Shown piece by piece: positions 16,769-26,465 of a stretch of 64,000 nt of DNA. This DNA comes from Clostridia bacterium. Its GTDB lineage: Bacteria > Bacillota > Clostridia > Lachnospirales > Lachnospiraceae. The stretch covers positions 1 through 64,000 of the forward strand of contig CAJTIM010000026.1 of the NCBI GenBank assembly GCA_910576325.1, in the 5' to 3' direction. A model generated the notes under the pieces. That model was not told the origin of the DNA and did not search any database. It saw nothing but the letters and a program-made list of their open reading frames with translations. Position numbers and translations under genes: made by a program. Positions within the stretch are counted from its first letter, which is position 1, and every line of letters begins with the position of its first letter.

Positions 16769-17737
16769 TCAGAGATTCACCACGTGAATCGGCTTCCCCG
16801 CAAGAAAGGCTTCCAGGTTTTCCACCGCCATATTCATCAGCCTCTGGCGGCTCTCCCTAGAGGCCCAGGCAATATGCGGCGTGATCAGACAGTTTTTGGC
16901 CTTCAGCAGCGGATTATCTTCCCGGATAGGCTCTGTGGACACCACATCCAAACCCGCCGCGGATACCTTGCCGCAATTCAGGGCATCGGCCAGATCCTGC
17001 TCCGCAATCAAAGGCCCTCTTCCCGTATTCAGAAGAATCACCCCATCCTTCATCCGGGAAATGGTTCTGCTGTTAATCATCCCCTCCGTCCCCGGAAAAA
17101 GGGGACAATGAAGCGTTATGACATCGGACCTCTCAAAAAGCTCCTCCAGCTCCGCATAACGGCATTTCTCAGTCTCAAGCTCCGGTCTTTTATGAGGTCC
17201 GTAGGCCAGCACATCCATGCCGAAGGCATTGGCCAGCCTTCCCACGGCCTGTCCGATACGGCCGAAGCCGATAATTCCCATGGTCTTTCCCGCCAGTTCA
17301 ATCAAAGGCGTATCCCAGAAACAGAAATCCGCACAGGAGCTCCAGCGCCCCTCATATACCGCCTGGCTGTGATGAGCCGTATGATGGCAAATCTCCAGCA
17401 GCAGGGCAAAGGTAAACTGCGCTACCGCGTCCGTTCCGTAGGAAGGAATGTTGCACACCGGGATTCCATGCTCCTTAGCCGCCTGAATATCCGCCACATT
17501 ATAGCCTGTTGACAAGAGGCCGATGTAGCGTATTCCCGGGCAGGCTTCTATGGTTTCCCGTGTCAGGGGCGTCTTGTTGGTAATCACAATTTCAGCGTCC
17601 CCGATGCGCCTTTGTATCTCCTGCTCCTCCCTTACGGGAGTTCTGTCGTAAACCGTCACATCTCCCAGGCGTTCAAATCCGTCCCAGCTTAAATCACCGG
17701 GATTCTCCGTATAACCGTCCAGAATTACTATTTTCAT
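16769..17737 (-). CDS. D-isomer 2-hydroxyacid dehydrogenase (glycerate/hydroxypyruvate reductase-like)
   Basis: This NAD(P)-dependent enzyme of 322 residues has the Rossmann motif GIIGFGRIGQAVG and the catalytic trio Arg (NTGRGPL), Glu (DVVSTEP) and His (PHIAWAS). Relatives reduce hydroxypyruvate or glyoxylate, or oxidise D-glycerate. The start could be 17737 or 17743 (ATG AAC ATG); an AAGGAG site serves either. As the last gene of the operon it may reduce a C2 or C3 keto acid released by the upstream aldol/ketol cleavage enzymes. Confidence 0.85.
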   Translation of the reverse strand: MKIVILDGYTENPGDLSWDGFERLGDVTVYDRTPVREEQEIQRRIGDAEIVITNKTPLTRETIEACPGIRYIGLLSTGYNVADIQAAKEHGIPVCNIPSYGTDAVAQFTFALLLEICHHTAHHSQAVYEGRWSSCADFCFWDTPLIELAGKTMGIIGFGRIGQAVGRLANAFGMDVLAYGPHKRPELETEKCRYAELEELFERSDVITLHCPLFPGTEGMINSRTISRMKDGVILLNTGRGPLIAEQDLADALNCGKVSAAGLDVVSTEPIREDNPLLKAKNCLITPHIAWASRESRQRLMNMAVENLEAFLAGKPIHVVNL

Positions 17738-17836
17738 GTTCATACCTCTCCTTGTATAAAGTGTGTCCGGCAATGAGACGGCTCCTGCCTCTGTTCCGGC
17801 ACCATAACAGCTTTCAAAGTGCACCGATATTACTGT

Positions 17837-18559
17837 CTATCTTTCAGTCCGAATCCAGTATTTATAGTGATCCGCAATGACCGGGCTGACCTTGGAGAGC
17901 TCCTTCCTGCGAAGCACGGAAATAATTTCTCTGTGCATCTCATAAAGCTCCTCCAGGCGGTGCATTGCAATGATGTTCTCCGTTGTTTTGATTCGGGAAA
18001 GCTTGGTAATCCGATCCACAAAGATTCCGATTCCGTTCAGAATATCATTCTGAGTAAGCCTCATAATGCTCTGGTGAAAGGCCACATCCGCATCAAAAAT
18101 CCGCTCCGCCGAAGGCTTCTCCCGAAACAGCTCTCTTTTCAGCGCTTCAAGTGCATCCTCCAGCTCTCCCATTTCCTTATCCGTAACCTTTTCGATCACT
18201 ATGGAAAGCACTCCCGTATCAATGATTCTGCGGGTTTCAATAAGCCCTGCCTGATCACGGCCGCTCAGAATAATCCCATAGACCATTGGATTTAACATCT
18301 TGTCATTGTAATTGCTTACCACAAAAGTTCCCTCTGCCCGGCGTACCTCCAGGATTCCGTAGGCAACCAGAATCTTCACCGCCTCGCGCACGGAGTTCCG
18401 GCTCATGCCCATCATTTCGCTGAGCTCGCTCTCCGTGGGGATCTTGTCCCCCGGCCTGAATTCCTTTGTAATAATCGCCTCAATGATATTGTCTACCAGC
18501 CGATCTACCACGGATTTGGATGATGTCTGCATTTCTTCTGCATTTTTCCGGAATATCAT
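17837..18559 (-). CDS. GntR-family regulator, FadR subfamily
   Basis: This 240-residue regulator has an N-terminal winged helix (LVDNIIEAIITKEFRPGDKIPTESELSEMMGMSRNSVREAVKIL) and an all-helical FCD ligand domain. The FCD metal ligands fit DVAFHQSIM and later histidines. FadR-type regulators usually respond to carboxylic acids. Its place inside the TRAP operon makes it the probable local repressor. Confidence 0.9.
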   Translation of the reverse strand: MIFRKNAEEMQTSSKSVVDRLVDNIIEAIITKEFRPGDKIPTESELSEMMGMSRNSVREAVKILVAYGILEVRRAEGTFVVSNYNDKMLNPMVYGIILSGRDQAGLIETRRIIDTGVLSIVIEKVTDKEMGELEDALEALKRELFREKPSAERIFDADVAFHQSIMRLTQNDILNGIGIFVDRITKLSRIKTTENIIAMHRLEELYEMHREIISVLRRKELSKVSPVIADHYKYWIRTER

Positions 18560-18689
18560 ATTCTATCCTTTCCATCTCTTTTCTATTTTCTCTTTTGAAA
18601 GGCAAGCCGGACCCGGACGCCTGTCCCTTGTCCGGCTCATATCACATCCACAGCTTTTTCCGCGGTCCTTTTTGGCAGCAGAGCATCTG

Positions 18690-19979
18690 CTAAAGCAGTA
18701 AGTTGGGCAGCCAGGTAACAAGCTGCGGTATAAAGGTAATCAGCAGCAGGGTAAGGAACAGCGGGATATAAAAAGGCGCTACCGCTTTGATCATCCGATC
18801 CAGAGAAATCCTGGCCACCTTCGCCGTAGCATACAGGCACATACCCACAGGAGGCGTCAGAAGGCCGACCATCAGATTCAGCACAATGACAACGCCCAGG
18901 TGAAGGGGATCGATTCCAAGGGCCGACGTTAAGGGAATCAGAATCGGCGTCAGAATAATCAGAGCCGAATTCGTCTCCATAAAGCAGCCAATAATCAGGA
19001 AGAACACATTCAGAAGCAGCAAAATAACAATCTTATTGTCCGTCACCGTGAAAATGGCATCCATAAACACCGTGGGAAGCTTGGTTCTCACCAGCAGATA
19101 GCCGTAAAGAGCGGAGGCGCACACCACGATCATAATACTTGCCGTCTCCTTGGCCGTTTCCTCAATAATCGCCAAAACATCCTTAAGCCCCGCCTCCCGA
19201 TACACCACCACGGTCAGAATAAAGGCGTAGGCGGCGGCAACAACCGCAGCCTCCGTAGGCGTAAATACGCCGGTAAGGATACCTCCAATCAAAATCACCG
19301 GGGTAAGCAGCGGGAAAAACGCCTGCCGAAAATCCTTCCAGATTTTTCCCAAAGTCGGAAACTTCGTACGGGGATACTTCCGCTTGACGGCAAAGTAAGC
19401 CACCATCATCATCAGGGTAATTCCCATCAGAAGCCCCGGTACAATTCCGCCGATCAGAAGCTTTGCAATGGACACATTCCCTGCCGAAACCGCAAATACA
19501 ATCAGCGGGATGCTTGGGGGAATAATAGGGCCGATGGTAGAGGATGCCGCCGTAACACCCGCCGCAAAGTCCGTGTCAAAGCCCGCGTCCTCCATGGCCT
19601 TAATCTCAATTGTCCCGAGACCGGAGGCATCCGCCACCGCGGAGCCGCTCATACCTGCGAACACAATACTGGCCAGAATATTGGCATGTCCCAGCCCGCC
19701 GGGAATCCAGCCAACCAGCGTATTGCAGAACCCGAAAATCTTCTTTGTAATGCTTCCCGTGTTCATAAGCTTTCCTGCCAGCAGAAAAAAGGGAATGGCC
19801 AGCAGGGTAAAATTATTTGCGGAAAACGCAAACTTCGTTGCCACAATATCAAAAGGAAAGCCTGTAAGCCCCCGCTCCATCACCAGCACAATACAGGAGG
19901 TCAGCCCAATGGCATAGGGCGCACTGAAGCCCATTACAAAAAGTAAAATCAACAATCCTAAGAAAACCGCAAGCATCAT
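18690..19979 (-). CDS. dctM: TRAP transporter large permease (DctM)
   Basis: This 429-residue protein of about twelve membrane segments belongs to the DctM family. Marks are FAGMSGSAVADASGLGTIEI, the PPSIPLIVF loop and LTPPVGMCLY near the C-terminus. TRAP transporters import carboxylates using a sodium or proton gradient. Its start overlaps the dctQ stop by four bases (ATGA), so the two permease subunits are translationally coupled. Confidence 0.95.
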   Translation of the reverse strand: MMLAVFLGLLILLFVMGFSAPYAIGLTSCIVLVMERGLTGFPFDIVATKFAFSANNFTLLAIPFFLLAGKLMNTGSITKKIFGFCNTLVGWIPGGLGHANILASIVFAGMSGSAVADASGLGTIEIKAMEDAGFDTDFAAGVTAASSTIGPIIPPSIPLIVFAVSAGNVSIAKLLIGGIVPGLLMGITLMMMVAYFAVKRKYPRTKFPTLGKIWKDFRQAFFPLLTPVILIGGILTGVFTPTEAAVVAAAYAFILTVVVYREAGLKDVLAIIEETAKETASIMIVVCASALYGYLLVRTKLPTVFMDAIFTVTDNKIVILLLLNVFFLIIGCFMETNSALIILTPILIPLTSALGIDPLHLGVVIVLNLMVGLLTPPVGMCLYATAKVARISLDRMIKAVAPFYIPLFLTLLLITFIPQLVTWLPNLLL

Positions 19980-20473
19980 ACCTGTCCCACCTCCCGTTTC
20001 CGATAAATAACTGTCTTCGCATGCTTCAGATGAACAGCCTGGTAAATCATCTCACAGGGAATTCCGATCAGCATGGGAATGTAAAAAAGCTTCAGTGAAA
20101 TATGGGGAAGGGAGCTCAGGAAACCGGTCTCGGAACTAAGCGCCAAAATACTTCCATAAAATAATATCAAATTAAAGCCAATTTGTAAAACACGAATCAC
20201 AATTTCCAACCCCAAATGAATCCGAACCGGCAATGCCTCCAGCAGCAGGGTGGTCCTAATCTGAGAATCATCCCGTTCCACCAGAACCACGCCGATAAAT
20301 ACAATCCAGATATAAAACGCCCTTGCCACTTCCTCCGTCCAGGGTACGGATATATGAAGGATAAAGCGGAAAATAACCTGCATAAAGGTCAGAATCACTA
20401 CCCACAGGGTAACAAGCACCGCACAGGTCTTTACAATGCCGTACAGTACCTTTTCCATACTGCTCCAACTCAT
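19976..20473 (-). CDS. dctQ: TRAP transporter small permease (DctQ)
   Basis: This 165-residue protein has four membrane segments and the DctQ mark SVPWTEEVARAFYIW...GVVLVERDD in its second and third segments. An open frame extends to 20656 but overlaps dctP out of frame and is not family-like. ATG at 20473 is preceded by AGGGAGG at slightly long spacing; an internal ATG at 20458 is an alternative. Confidence 0.9.
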   Translation of the reverse strand: MSWSSMEKVLYGIVKTCAVLVTLWVVILTFMQVIFRFILHISVPWTEEVARAFYIWIVFIGVVLVERDDSQIRTTLLLEALPVRIHLGLEIVIRVLQIGFNLILFYGSILALSSETGFLSSLPHISLKLFYIPMLIGIPCEMIYQAVHLKHAKTVIYRKREVGQV

Positions 20474-20562
20474 CTGTTCAAGCCTCCCTAAAAATTTTTG
20501 TATGATGAGAGCTGCCGCAAATACGCTTACGGCAGCTCCGGTTTTGTTTGATCCTATGCTCT

Positions 20563-21618
20563 TTATTCCGGCAGATACTGCTTTACTGCATCCTGAGCGG
20601 CCGGAGAAAGCGTCTCCATACACTTCCGAATCCCGTCCATGGCCGCTGCCTGCCACTCCGCATAATCCACCTCCACAAAGGTATGACCCGCGGCTTCCAT
20701 CTCCTCCACAATTACATTCTGCCGCTCTTCAAGGCCTGCATTTACCTCTGCCAGGGCTTCCTCGCAGGCTTTATCAAAGGCTTCCTGATATTCCGCCGGA
20801 AGGCTGTTGTAAAAATCGGCATTCACGGCCCAGGTGTAATGCGTGTTGATGTGAGCGGTCAGCATGGTATATTCCTGTACCTCCTGAAGCCCTGCGCTGT
20901 AATTGGTTTCGATGGGATTTTCCTGCCCGTCCACCACATTGGTCTGGAGTGCCGTATAGAGCTCCGAAAAATTAACGGGCGTTGTGATTGCGCCCAGAGC
21001 GCCCCATACCGTCATATAGAATTCCGTTTCGGGAACGCGCAGCTTAAAGCCGGAGAGATCCGAGGGATGGAGAATCTCCTTGCCTGCGGTCAGCATGCGG
21101 GGCGCCCGTCTCTGGCGTCCCACAATCAGCATATTTCCGTTATCCAGAACGCTTTGACTCACTTCCTCCTCAATGGATGCCCAGTATGCCTCTACGGACT
21201 CAATATCCGGGAACACAAAGGGTATGGAGGTTGCATTGTACTCTCCAAGCATCTGTGCCAGAAATACGTCTCCGAACAGGGCCATCTGAATTTCCCCTGT
21301 TTTGATCTGAGTCAGATTTTCCTGCTCCGTTCCCAGGGATGCTCCTGCAAATACGTCTACCGTAATACCGCCGTTGGTAGCAGCCTCCACCTTCTCCTTA
21401 AATACCTGGAAGGTCTGATCCTCGATTGCGCCCGCATTTGTATGCAGGGCCGCCGTTATCTTGTACACCTCTGACGGCGCCTCTCCCTCCGCTTCGGGCG
21501 CCTGCTCCTCCTGGCTTTCATTCCCGGCCGGGGGCGCTGCCGGAGCCTCCTTTGCTCCGCATGCCGTCAGCCCCATTGTTACGGACAGGCTTAACAAAAC
21601 CGCCAATACTCTTTTCAT
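20563..21618 (-). CDS. dctP: TRAP substrate-binding lipoprotein (DctP)
   Basis: This 351-residue extracellular binding protein has a signal peptide ending in the lipobox LTAC (Cys20), then a Pro/Glu/Ala-rich linker (21-48). The DctP domain includes AGASLGTEQENLTQIKTGEIQMALF, SGFKLRVPET (the arginine that usually binds the substrate carboxylate) and DGQENPIETNY. The conserved arginine supports a carboxylate ligand. Strong AAAGGAGG site. Confidence 0.95.
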   Translation of the reverse strand: MKRVLAVLLSLSVTMGLTACGAKEAPAAPPAGNESQEEQAPEAEGEAPSEVYKITAALHTNAGAIEDQTFQVFKEKVEAATNGGITVDVFAGASLGTEQENLTQIKTGEIQMALFGDVFLAQMLGEYNATSIPFVFPDIESVEAYWASIEEEVSQSVLDNGNMLIVGRQRRAPRMLTAGKEILHPSDLSGFKLRVPETEFYMTVWGALGAITTPVNFSELYTALQTNVVDGQENPIETNYSAGLQEVQEYTMLTAHINTHYTWAVNADFYNSLPAEYQEAFDKACEEALAEVNAGLEERQNVIVEEMEAAGHTFVEVDYAEWQAAAMDGIRKCMETLSPAAQDAVKQYLPE

Positions 21619-21672
21619 TTCTTATCCTCCTTTGATAAAATTTAATTTATATGCATCATATAAATTGCGTAA

Positions 21673-22695
21673 TTATTCGCTGCGAAGAAGTATTTTCACA
21701 GCCGGCTCCTTCCTCTGATCCAGAATCTCAAAGGCTTTCCCGGCTTCCTCAAGAGGAAACACATGGGTGATCAGCCTCTCAAAGCACTCCGGTTTTTCCT
21801 TCAAAAGCCTTACAGCATCCTCAAAATCTTCCATGGTGTAGTTCATGGAGCCCTGCACCTGCAGCTCCTTGAATACAATCGGGTAGGTATTCAAGGTCAT
21901 GGGGCATGTTATCATGGCAAAATAGGTGATCGTGCCGCCTCTGCCTGTTATGGACAGCGCCTGCTCCAGAATCTGCGGTCCTCCGGCTGCTATCACCACG
22001 TTGGATACGCCCTCCTCCCCAAAGGTTTCCTTTACCCGCTGCTCCAAATCCTCCCTGGCCACATTTACGGTTCTGACTGCCCCCAGTGCCCTGGCCTGCT
22101 CCAGATTATAATCCGCAATATCCGTAACCAGCACCCGGGTAAAGCCGTAAGAAGTGGCAATGGCCAGCGTCATCAGACCCAGGGTGCCGCTTCCCAGAAT
22201 CACCAGATCCCCTGAGGGATGAAGGGCTGCCCGTTTCATCACATGATTTGCCACGGCCAGAGGCTCCGTCAGGGCTCCCAGCTTATCCGGCACTCCCTTA
22301 AGGCCGCACACTGCCGATTCCGGCGCGGCAAAGTATTCCCCGAAGGTTCCTCCCCAGCCCGCCGTGCCCGGCAGAATCTTATTTCCGCACAGGTTCACCC
22401 GGCCGGACTTACAATGGGCACAGCATCCGCAGCCAATCTGAGGCATCACGGTCACATGCTCTCCCGGTTCCGTCCGGCGAACATCCGCTCCTGCTTTTAC
22501 AACCTCTCCTGCGATCTCATGGCCCAGCATCACAGGAGGTTTCCGAAAGGCATGCATCCCCCGGTAGGCATGCAGATCCGAACCGCAGATTCCCGTATAG
22601 GTCATTCGGATCAATACCTCATCCGGCCGAATCTCAGGAACCGGAATATCCCGAAGCCCAATCTTGAAATTTTCCTCCGCATATACTGCTTTCAT
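21673..22695 (-). CDS. Zinc-dependent medium-chain dehydrogenase (sorbitol/threonine dehydrogenase-like)
   Basis: This 340-residue MDR enzyme has the catalytic zinc region GICGSDLHAY and GHEIAGEV, and the structural-zinc cysteines in CGCCAHCKSGRVNLC. The Rossmann segment VILGSGTLGLMTLAIA is followed by VTDIADYN, where the aspartate indicates NAD preference. Substrate would be a polyol, sugar acid or hydroxy acid. It sits between the transaldolase-like and TRAP genes. Confidence 0.9.
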   Translation of the reverse strand: MKAVYAEENFKIGLRDIPVPEIRPDEVLIRMTYTGICGSDLHAYRGMHAFRKPPVMLGHEIAGEVVKAGADVRRTEPGEHVTVMPQIGCGCCAHCKSGRVNLCGNKILPGTAGWGGTFGEYFAAPESAVCGLKGVPDKLGALTEPLAVANHVMKRAALHPSGDLVILGSGTLGLMTLAIATSYGFTRVLVTDIADYNLEQARALGAVRTVNVAREDLEQRVKETFGEEGVSNVVIAAGGPQILEQALSITGRGGTITYFAMITCPMTLNTYPIVFKELQVQGSMNYTMEDFEDAVRLLKEKPECFERLITHVFPLEEAGKAFEILDQRKEPAVKILLRSE

Positions 22696-22727
22696 ATTCT
22701 CTCTCCGCTTTTTTCTTTATCTTCCGT

Positions 22728-23771
22728 CTACAGCTCCGTTCTTCTTTGCTCCATATATTCAAGCGTCTTTTTCCAGGCACTCTCAAAGCTGTTCCGGAAG
22801 CGAACTACGGGTGCAAAGCTTTCATATTCCTCCGGCTTAAGCCCTTTTCTCTCATAAGCCCTTCTGAAATCGGGAACCTGCTCCAGAAGCTCCTCAAGCA
22901 CATCCGGGGACGTCTCCCCATAAAACCGGTCAATTACAATTCCATCCCGCATCAGCAGCTTATCCGCCGTGCCCTCCCAGTTGATGGTTACGGCGGCGTC
23001 GGCTCCCACCATCTCCGTAAAGTGATGCAGCCCTCTGGCTCCTCCTGACACAAGTCCCATATGATACTTCCTCTGATCCATGATCCTGCGCCCTTTTTTC
23101 GCTACCGCGATGCCCGCCTGCCAGAGGCTGTCCGGATCCGCATGAATTTTCCCCTCTTTTGCCTGGGCCGCCAGCTCCTCGTCAAAAATCCCCGCAATAT
23201 GGGCCAGGGCTGCCGCCGGAGGGCGCTCCATGGTGCGGTATGCCTTCTCATAGACCTCACATACATCAATAAGCTGTGCGATTGACATTACCTCCGTTGC
23301 CAGAACCGCGCACCCTGAATGAAGCAGCTCCTCAATTCCCGCAATTCCGCTTTCCGTAGCCGGAATTTTCACCATAAGGTTGGGAGCTTTTTCCCGATAT
23401 CGTTTTCCCCACTCCACAATAAATTCCTTTGTCTCATGAAGGGGGCTGGACTGAATTGTCACCCAGCCGTCCCTTCCGTTGGATTCCCGGTAAACAGGCT
23501 CAAAGATTCCCGCTATCCCTGCTATCATCTCCAGCTGAAATTTCATCAAAGCCGTTTCATTGTCCGGTTCTTCTCTTAAAATGCGATCCAAAAGGGCTTT
23601 TGCTTCCTCTCCCTCCTCTTCATTGTTCAGCATTTTCCAGGGATAAGTAGGATTCTGGGTACAATTCCGTGCGCCTGCTTCGATGGCCAGATGCGCCTGT
23701 CCTTTTGTAACATTGTTAATCCAAAATCTGGTGGCTGTCTTTGCCTCCACCCGTTTAAAATAATCCGCCAT
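22728..23771 (-). CDS. Transaldolase-family protein
   Basis: This 347-residue alpha/beta-barrel protein resembles transaldolases. It has the N-terminal RFWINNVT...NCTQNPTYP (position of the usual S/T-NP motif) and the Schiff-base lysine in LMVKIPATESG, followed by ATEVMSIAQ. It is longer than the fructose-6-phosphate aldolase group. Beside a split transketolase it probably cleaves or transfers a C3 unit of an unusual ketose phosphate, by inference. Confidence 0.85.
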   Translation of the reverse strand: MADYFKRVEAKTATRFWINNVTKGQAHLAIEAGARNCTQNPTYPWKMLNNEEEGEEAKALLDRILREEPDNETALMKFQLEMIAGIAGIFEPVYRESNGRDGWVTIQSSPLHETKEFIVEWGKRYREKAPNLMVKIPATESGIAGIEELLHSGCAVLATEVMSIAQLIDVCEVYEKAYRTMERPPAAALAHIAGIFDEELAAQAKEGKIHADPDSLWQAGIAVAKKGRRIMDQRKYHMGLVSGGARGLHHFTEMVGADAAVTINWEGTADKLLMRDGIVIDRFYGETSPDVLEELLEQVPDFRRAYERKGLKPEEYESFAPVVRFRNSFESAWKKTLEYMEQRRTEL

Positions 23772-23823
23772 TGCTTCCTCCTTTGCTCCGGCTCCGCAAT
23801 TTTTCCGTTTATGCGGAACGCCC

Positions 23824-24753
23824 CTATGCCAGCGCCTCTTTTACCGCTTCCATAATATCCTCCACGGCCAGTCCATAGGCATCCAGAAGCTCCTTGGCAG
23901 CGCCGCTTCTGGCATAACGGTCCGGAAGACCTACCCGGATAACCCTTGCAGGACAATATTTGCAGGCCACTTCACAGACGGCGCTGCCAAGCCCCCCATA
24001 AATGTTGTGATCCTCTACCGTAACTCCGCATCCGGTTTCCGAAAGAAGCCTCGTGATTCCCTCCTCATCTATGGGCTTTATGGTAGATACATCCGCCACT
24101 ACCACACCTACGCCTTGCTGATTCAGCCTTTTCGCCGCCTCAAGAGCCCGATCCATAATATATCCGCTTGCAAAGACAGCCGCATCCGTTCCATAGCGGA
24201 CTGCCTCCTGAATTTTCCCGAATTCAAATTCCCGGCTTTCATCGAACACCTCCGGCTCTCTGCCGCTTGCCAGACGCAGATACACGGGTCCCTCCTGCTT
24301 CAGCATCTCCTTTGCGGCCCGGTACGCCTGTCCCCCGTCCGCCGGCGTCAGAATCTTCACGCCGGGCATGGAACGCAGGATTCCCACGTCCTCATAGAAC
24401 TGATGGGTCACGCCCTCCCGTTCTCCTCCGAGCATACCGCCGTTTAATCCAATCAGCTTTACGTTGAGTCCCGGATAAGCAATAAAAGTGCGTATCATTT
24501 CACAGGCGCGCATGGTGAGAAAGCCTGCATAGGTAATGACAACGGGAATCATCCCCGTAGCTGCCAGCCCTGCCGCCACATCCACCGCATCCTGCTCCGC
24601 AATTCCGACCTCAATAAACCGATCCGGATATTTTTCTTTAAAAGGAACCGCTCTTGCGGCCAGCATGGAATCCGGTGAGATCACAACAATCCGTTCATCC
24701 TGATCCGCCGCCTCCATAACTGCTTTTACCGCTGCTTCACGTGTACTTTTCAT
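23824..24753 (-). CDS. Transketolase, C-terminal subunit
   Basis: This 309-residue subunit covers the pyrimidine-binding and C-terminal domains of transketolase. The catalytic glutamate lies in FIEVGIAEQDAVDVAAGLA. LNGGMLGGEREGVTHQ and a C-terminal EDHNIYGGLGSAV are typical. The start at 24753 has GGAGGG upstream and overlaps the stop of the N-terminal subunit gene by four bases (ATGA), ensuring equal production. Confidence 0.93.
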   Translation of the reverse strand: MKSTREAAVKAVMEAADQDERIVVISPDSMLAARAVPFKEKYPDRFIEVGIAEQDAVDVAAGLAATGMIPVVITYAGFLTMRACEMIRTFIAYPGLNVKLIGLNGGMLGGEREGVTHQFYEDVGILRSMPGVKILTPADGGQAYRAAKEMLKQEGPVYLRLASGREPEVFDESREFEFGKIQEAVRYGTDAAVFASGYIMDRALEAAKRLNQQGVGVVVADVSTIKPIDEEGITRLLSETGCGVTVEDHNIYGGLGSAVCEVACKYCPARVIRVGLPDRYARSGAAKELLDAYGLAVEDIMEAVKEALA

Positions 24754-25568
24754 AGTAATCCCTCCAAAGCCTTCCTTGCTGTTTCTACTTCCTCCCCGGT
24801 AGGCGTTCTCTTGTGCCATGCATTGTTATCTTCCATATAGGGGATGTTTTTTCCTTTTACGGTCTTCATCTCAATAAAGGAGGGGCGGTCCTTTACCTTC
24901 CTTGCCACGTCAATGGCCCCGCGAATCTCGCTGATATTGTGGCCGTCTATGCGCTGTACATGCCAGTGAAAGGCCTCCCACTTTTCATAAACCGGGTAAA
25001 GTGAGGTCATCTCCGTGCACCGGCCCCCGGACTGTTCGTTGTTGCAATCGCCGAATACAATCAAATTGCCTGCCTTATGCCAGGCCGCAGCCATAGCCGC
25101 CTCCCAGATCACGCCTTCATTCATCTCTCCGTCGCCCACGGCCACATACACATAGCTGTCAATGTCCTGCTGCCGCAGACCAAGCGCCATACCAAGTCCG
25201 ATAGCCACACCGTTGCCAAGGGAACCGGATACACTGTCAATGCCCGGCGTCTTGTGCATATCCGGATGCCCCTGAAGCATCCCCTCTAGGGAACGCAGCT
25301 TCGGCAGCTCCTCAAGACCGAAAAATCCTCTGCGCGCCAAGGCCGCATAGAGAATGGGGCAGGCATGTCCCTTTGATAAAATAAACCGATCCCGTTCCCT
25401 CCATCCCGGCTCCTTCGGATTCAGACGCATTTCCTCAAAATACAGTACGGAAACCAAATCCGCCACGGACATACAGGGTCCGGGATGGCCGTCCCCGGCC
25501 GCGTGAACCGTCTCCACCACATCCAGCCGCAGGCGGTTCGCCATACGCTTAAGCTCATTGTCTGTCAT
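24750..25568 (-). CDS. Transketolase, N-terminal subunit
   Basis: This 272-residue thiamine-diphosphate-binding half of a split transketolase has the diphosphate/magnesium motif in VGDGEMNEGVIWEAAM...GDCNNEQSGG. GDGHPGPCMSVADL and SKGHACPILYAAL are further transketolase marks. Split transketolases occur in specialised routes (apulose-4-phosphate, sulfofructose) as well as in central metabolism. Confidence 0.93.
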   Translation of the reverse strand: MTDNELKRMANRLRLDVVETVHAAGDGHPGPCMSVADLVSVLYFEEMRLNPKEPGWRERDRFILSKGHACPILYAALARRGFFGLEELPKLRSLEGMLQGHPDMHKTPGIDSVSGSLGNGVAIGLGMALGLRQQDIDSYVYVAVGDGEMNEGVIWEAAMAAAWHKAGNLIVFGDCNNEQSGGRCTEMTSLYPVYEKWEAFHWHVQRIDGHNISEIRGAIDVARKVKDRPSFIEMKTVKGKNIPYMEDNNAWHKRTPTGEEVETARKALEGLL

Positions 25569-25601
25569 CTTATTTCTCCTCTCTTCCTTCTCTGCTTTTC
25601 C

Positions 25602-26465
25602 TTATACATAAGGCATTCTCCGCCACATGCTTTCAAAATAGGAATAAGGATCCTCACTGCGGCAAAGAACCTCAACGGCAATCCGCAGCTCCCCGTTCCC
25701 GTACAAGCCTTCTATTTGAGGCCATGCCCGGGTTATCTCCTCATACCCCCATTCCGACTCCGGATATTCAAATCCCACATGCTGATCTCCGTAAAAAGGG
25801 GATGCACTGTCCCGGATACAGCAATTTGCAAAATGTATATGGCGGCACCAGTCCTTTGTCCGCTTCAGTGCCTCCAAAAAATCCTCCCCTTCCTCCAGGG
25901 TATGCGCGCTGTCCATGGTCAGCTCCAGAGGCATTCCCTCCTCCCTGCAGGTCCTTACAAAAGCTGCCGTACGTTCTGTCGGCCCCAGAAGCTGCTTTGC
26001 AAACCTCCCGCTGTCACAGGGCTCCAGTGTAAGGCGCATGGAATACCGCTTTTTTTCCATGTAATCATACAGCTCCCAGATGCTCTCCTTCAAAGCCGCC
26101 AGTCCTTCCGAAACGCCGGGGCCGGCGGCCCCTGAATTGATCATCAGGACGGAGATACCGTTTGCCGCCGCTTCGTCCATACATGCCTGAAAAAGCGCTA
26201 CGGCCTTTCTTCTGTTCTCCTTCTCCCGGGAACAGGCATGAAGCCTCTGTTCCTTGGAAGGTATGACGCCGATCAAAATTCCCTCCAGCTGATTTTCTTC
26301 CAAAATCTTCCCAATCCCGCTTCGCCCCTGTCCGTCATGGTAAAATTCCAGGGAATCCGCTCCCTGCTCCTTTAAAAATGCAGCCATCCGCCGGAACTCT
26401 CCAAGCTCCCGCCTGGATGCAGGAAATACCAGATTGGTGCAAACACTTTTCTTAATATTCATCAC
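25602..26465 (-). CDS. Sugar phosphate isomerase/epimerase-like TIM-barrel protein
   Basis: This 287-residue protein of the xylose-isomerase-like barrel superfamily shows metal-ligand candidates in order: LTLEPCD, TMDSAHT, HIHFANC and IAVEVL. Members isomerise or epimerise sugars and sugar acids. The GTG at 26465 has a GGAGG site nine bases away, while an ATG sits one codon later. It overlaps the preceding gene by 14 bases. Confidence 0.78.
   Translation of the reverse strand: MMNIKKSVCTNLVFPASRRELGEFRRMAAFLKEQGADSLEFYHDGQGRSGIGKILEENQLEGILIGVIPSKEQRLHACSREKENRRKAVALFQACMDEAAANGISVLMINSGAAGPGVSEGLAALKESIWELYDYMEKKRYSMRLTLEPCDSGRFAKQLLGPTERTAAFVRTCREEGMPLELTMDSAHTLEEGEDFLEALKRTKDWCRHIHFANCCIRDSASPFYGDQHVGFEYPESEWGYEEITRAWPQIEGLYGNGELRIAVEVLCRSEDPYSYFESMWRRMPYV

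Noticed and set aside
13021-17512. Long plus-strand frames of about 200-240 residues opposite the epimerase and hydroxyacid dehydrogenase genes
   Set aside because: Antisense shadows of well-conserved minus-strand genes, without ribosome sites or family resemblance.
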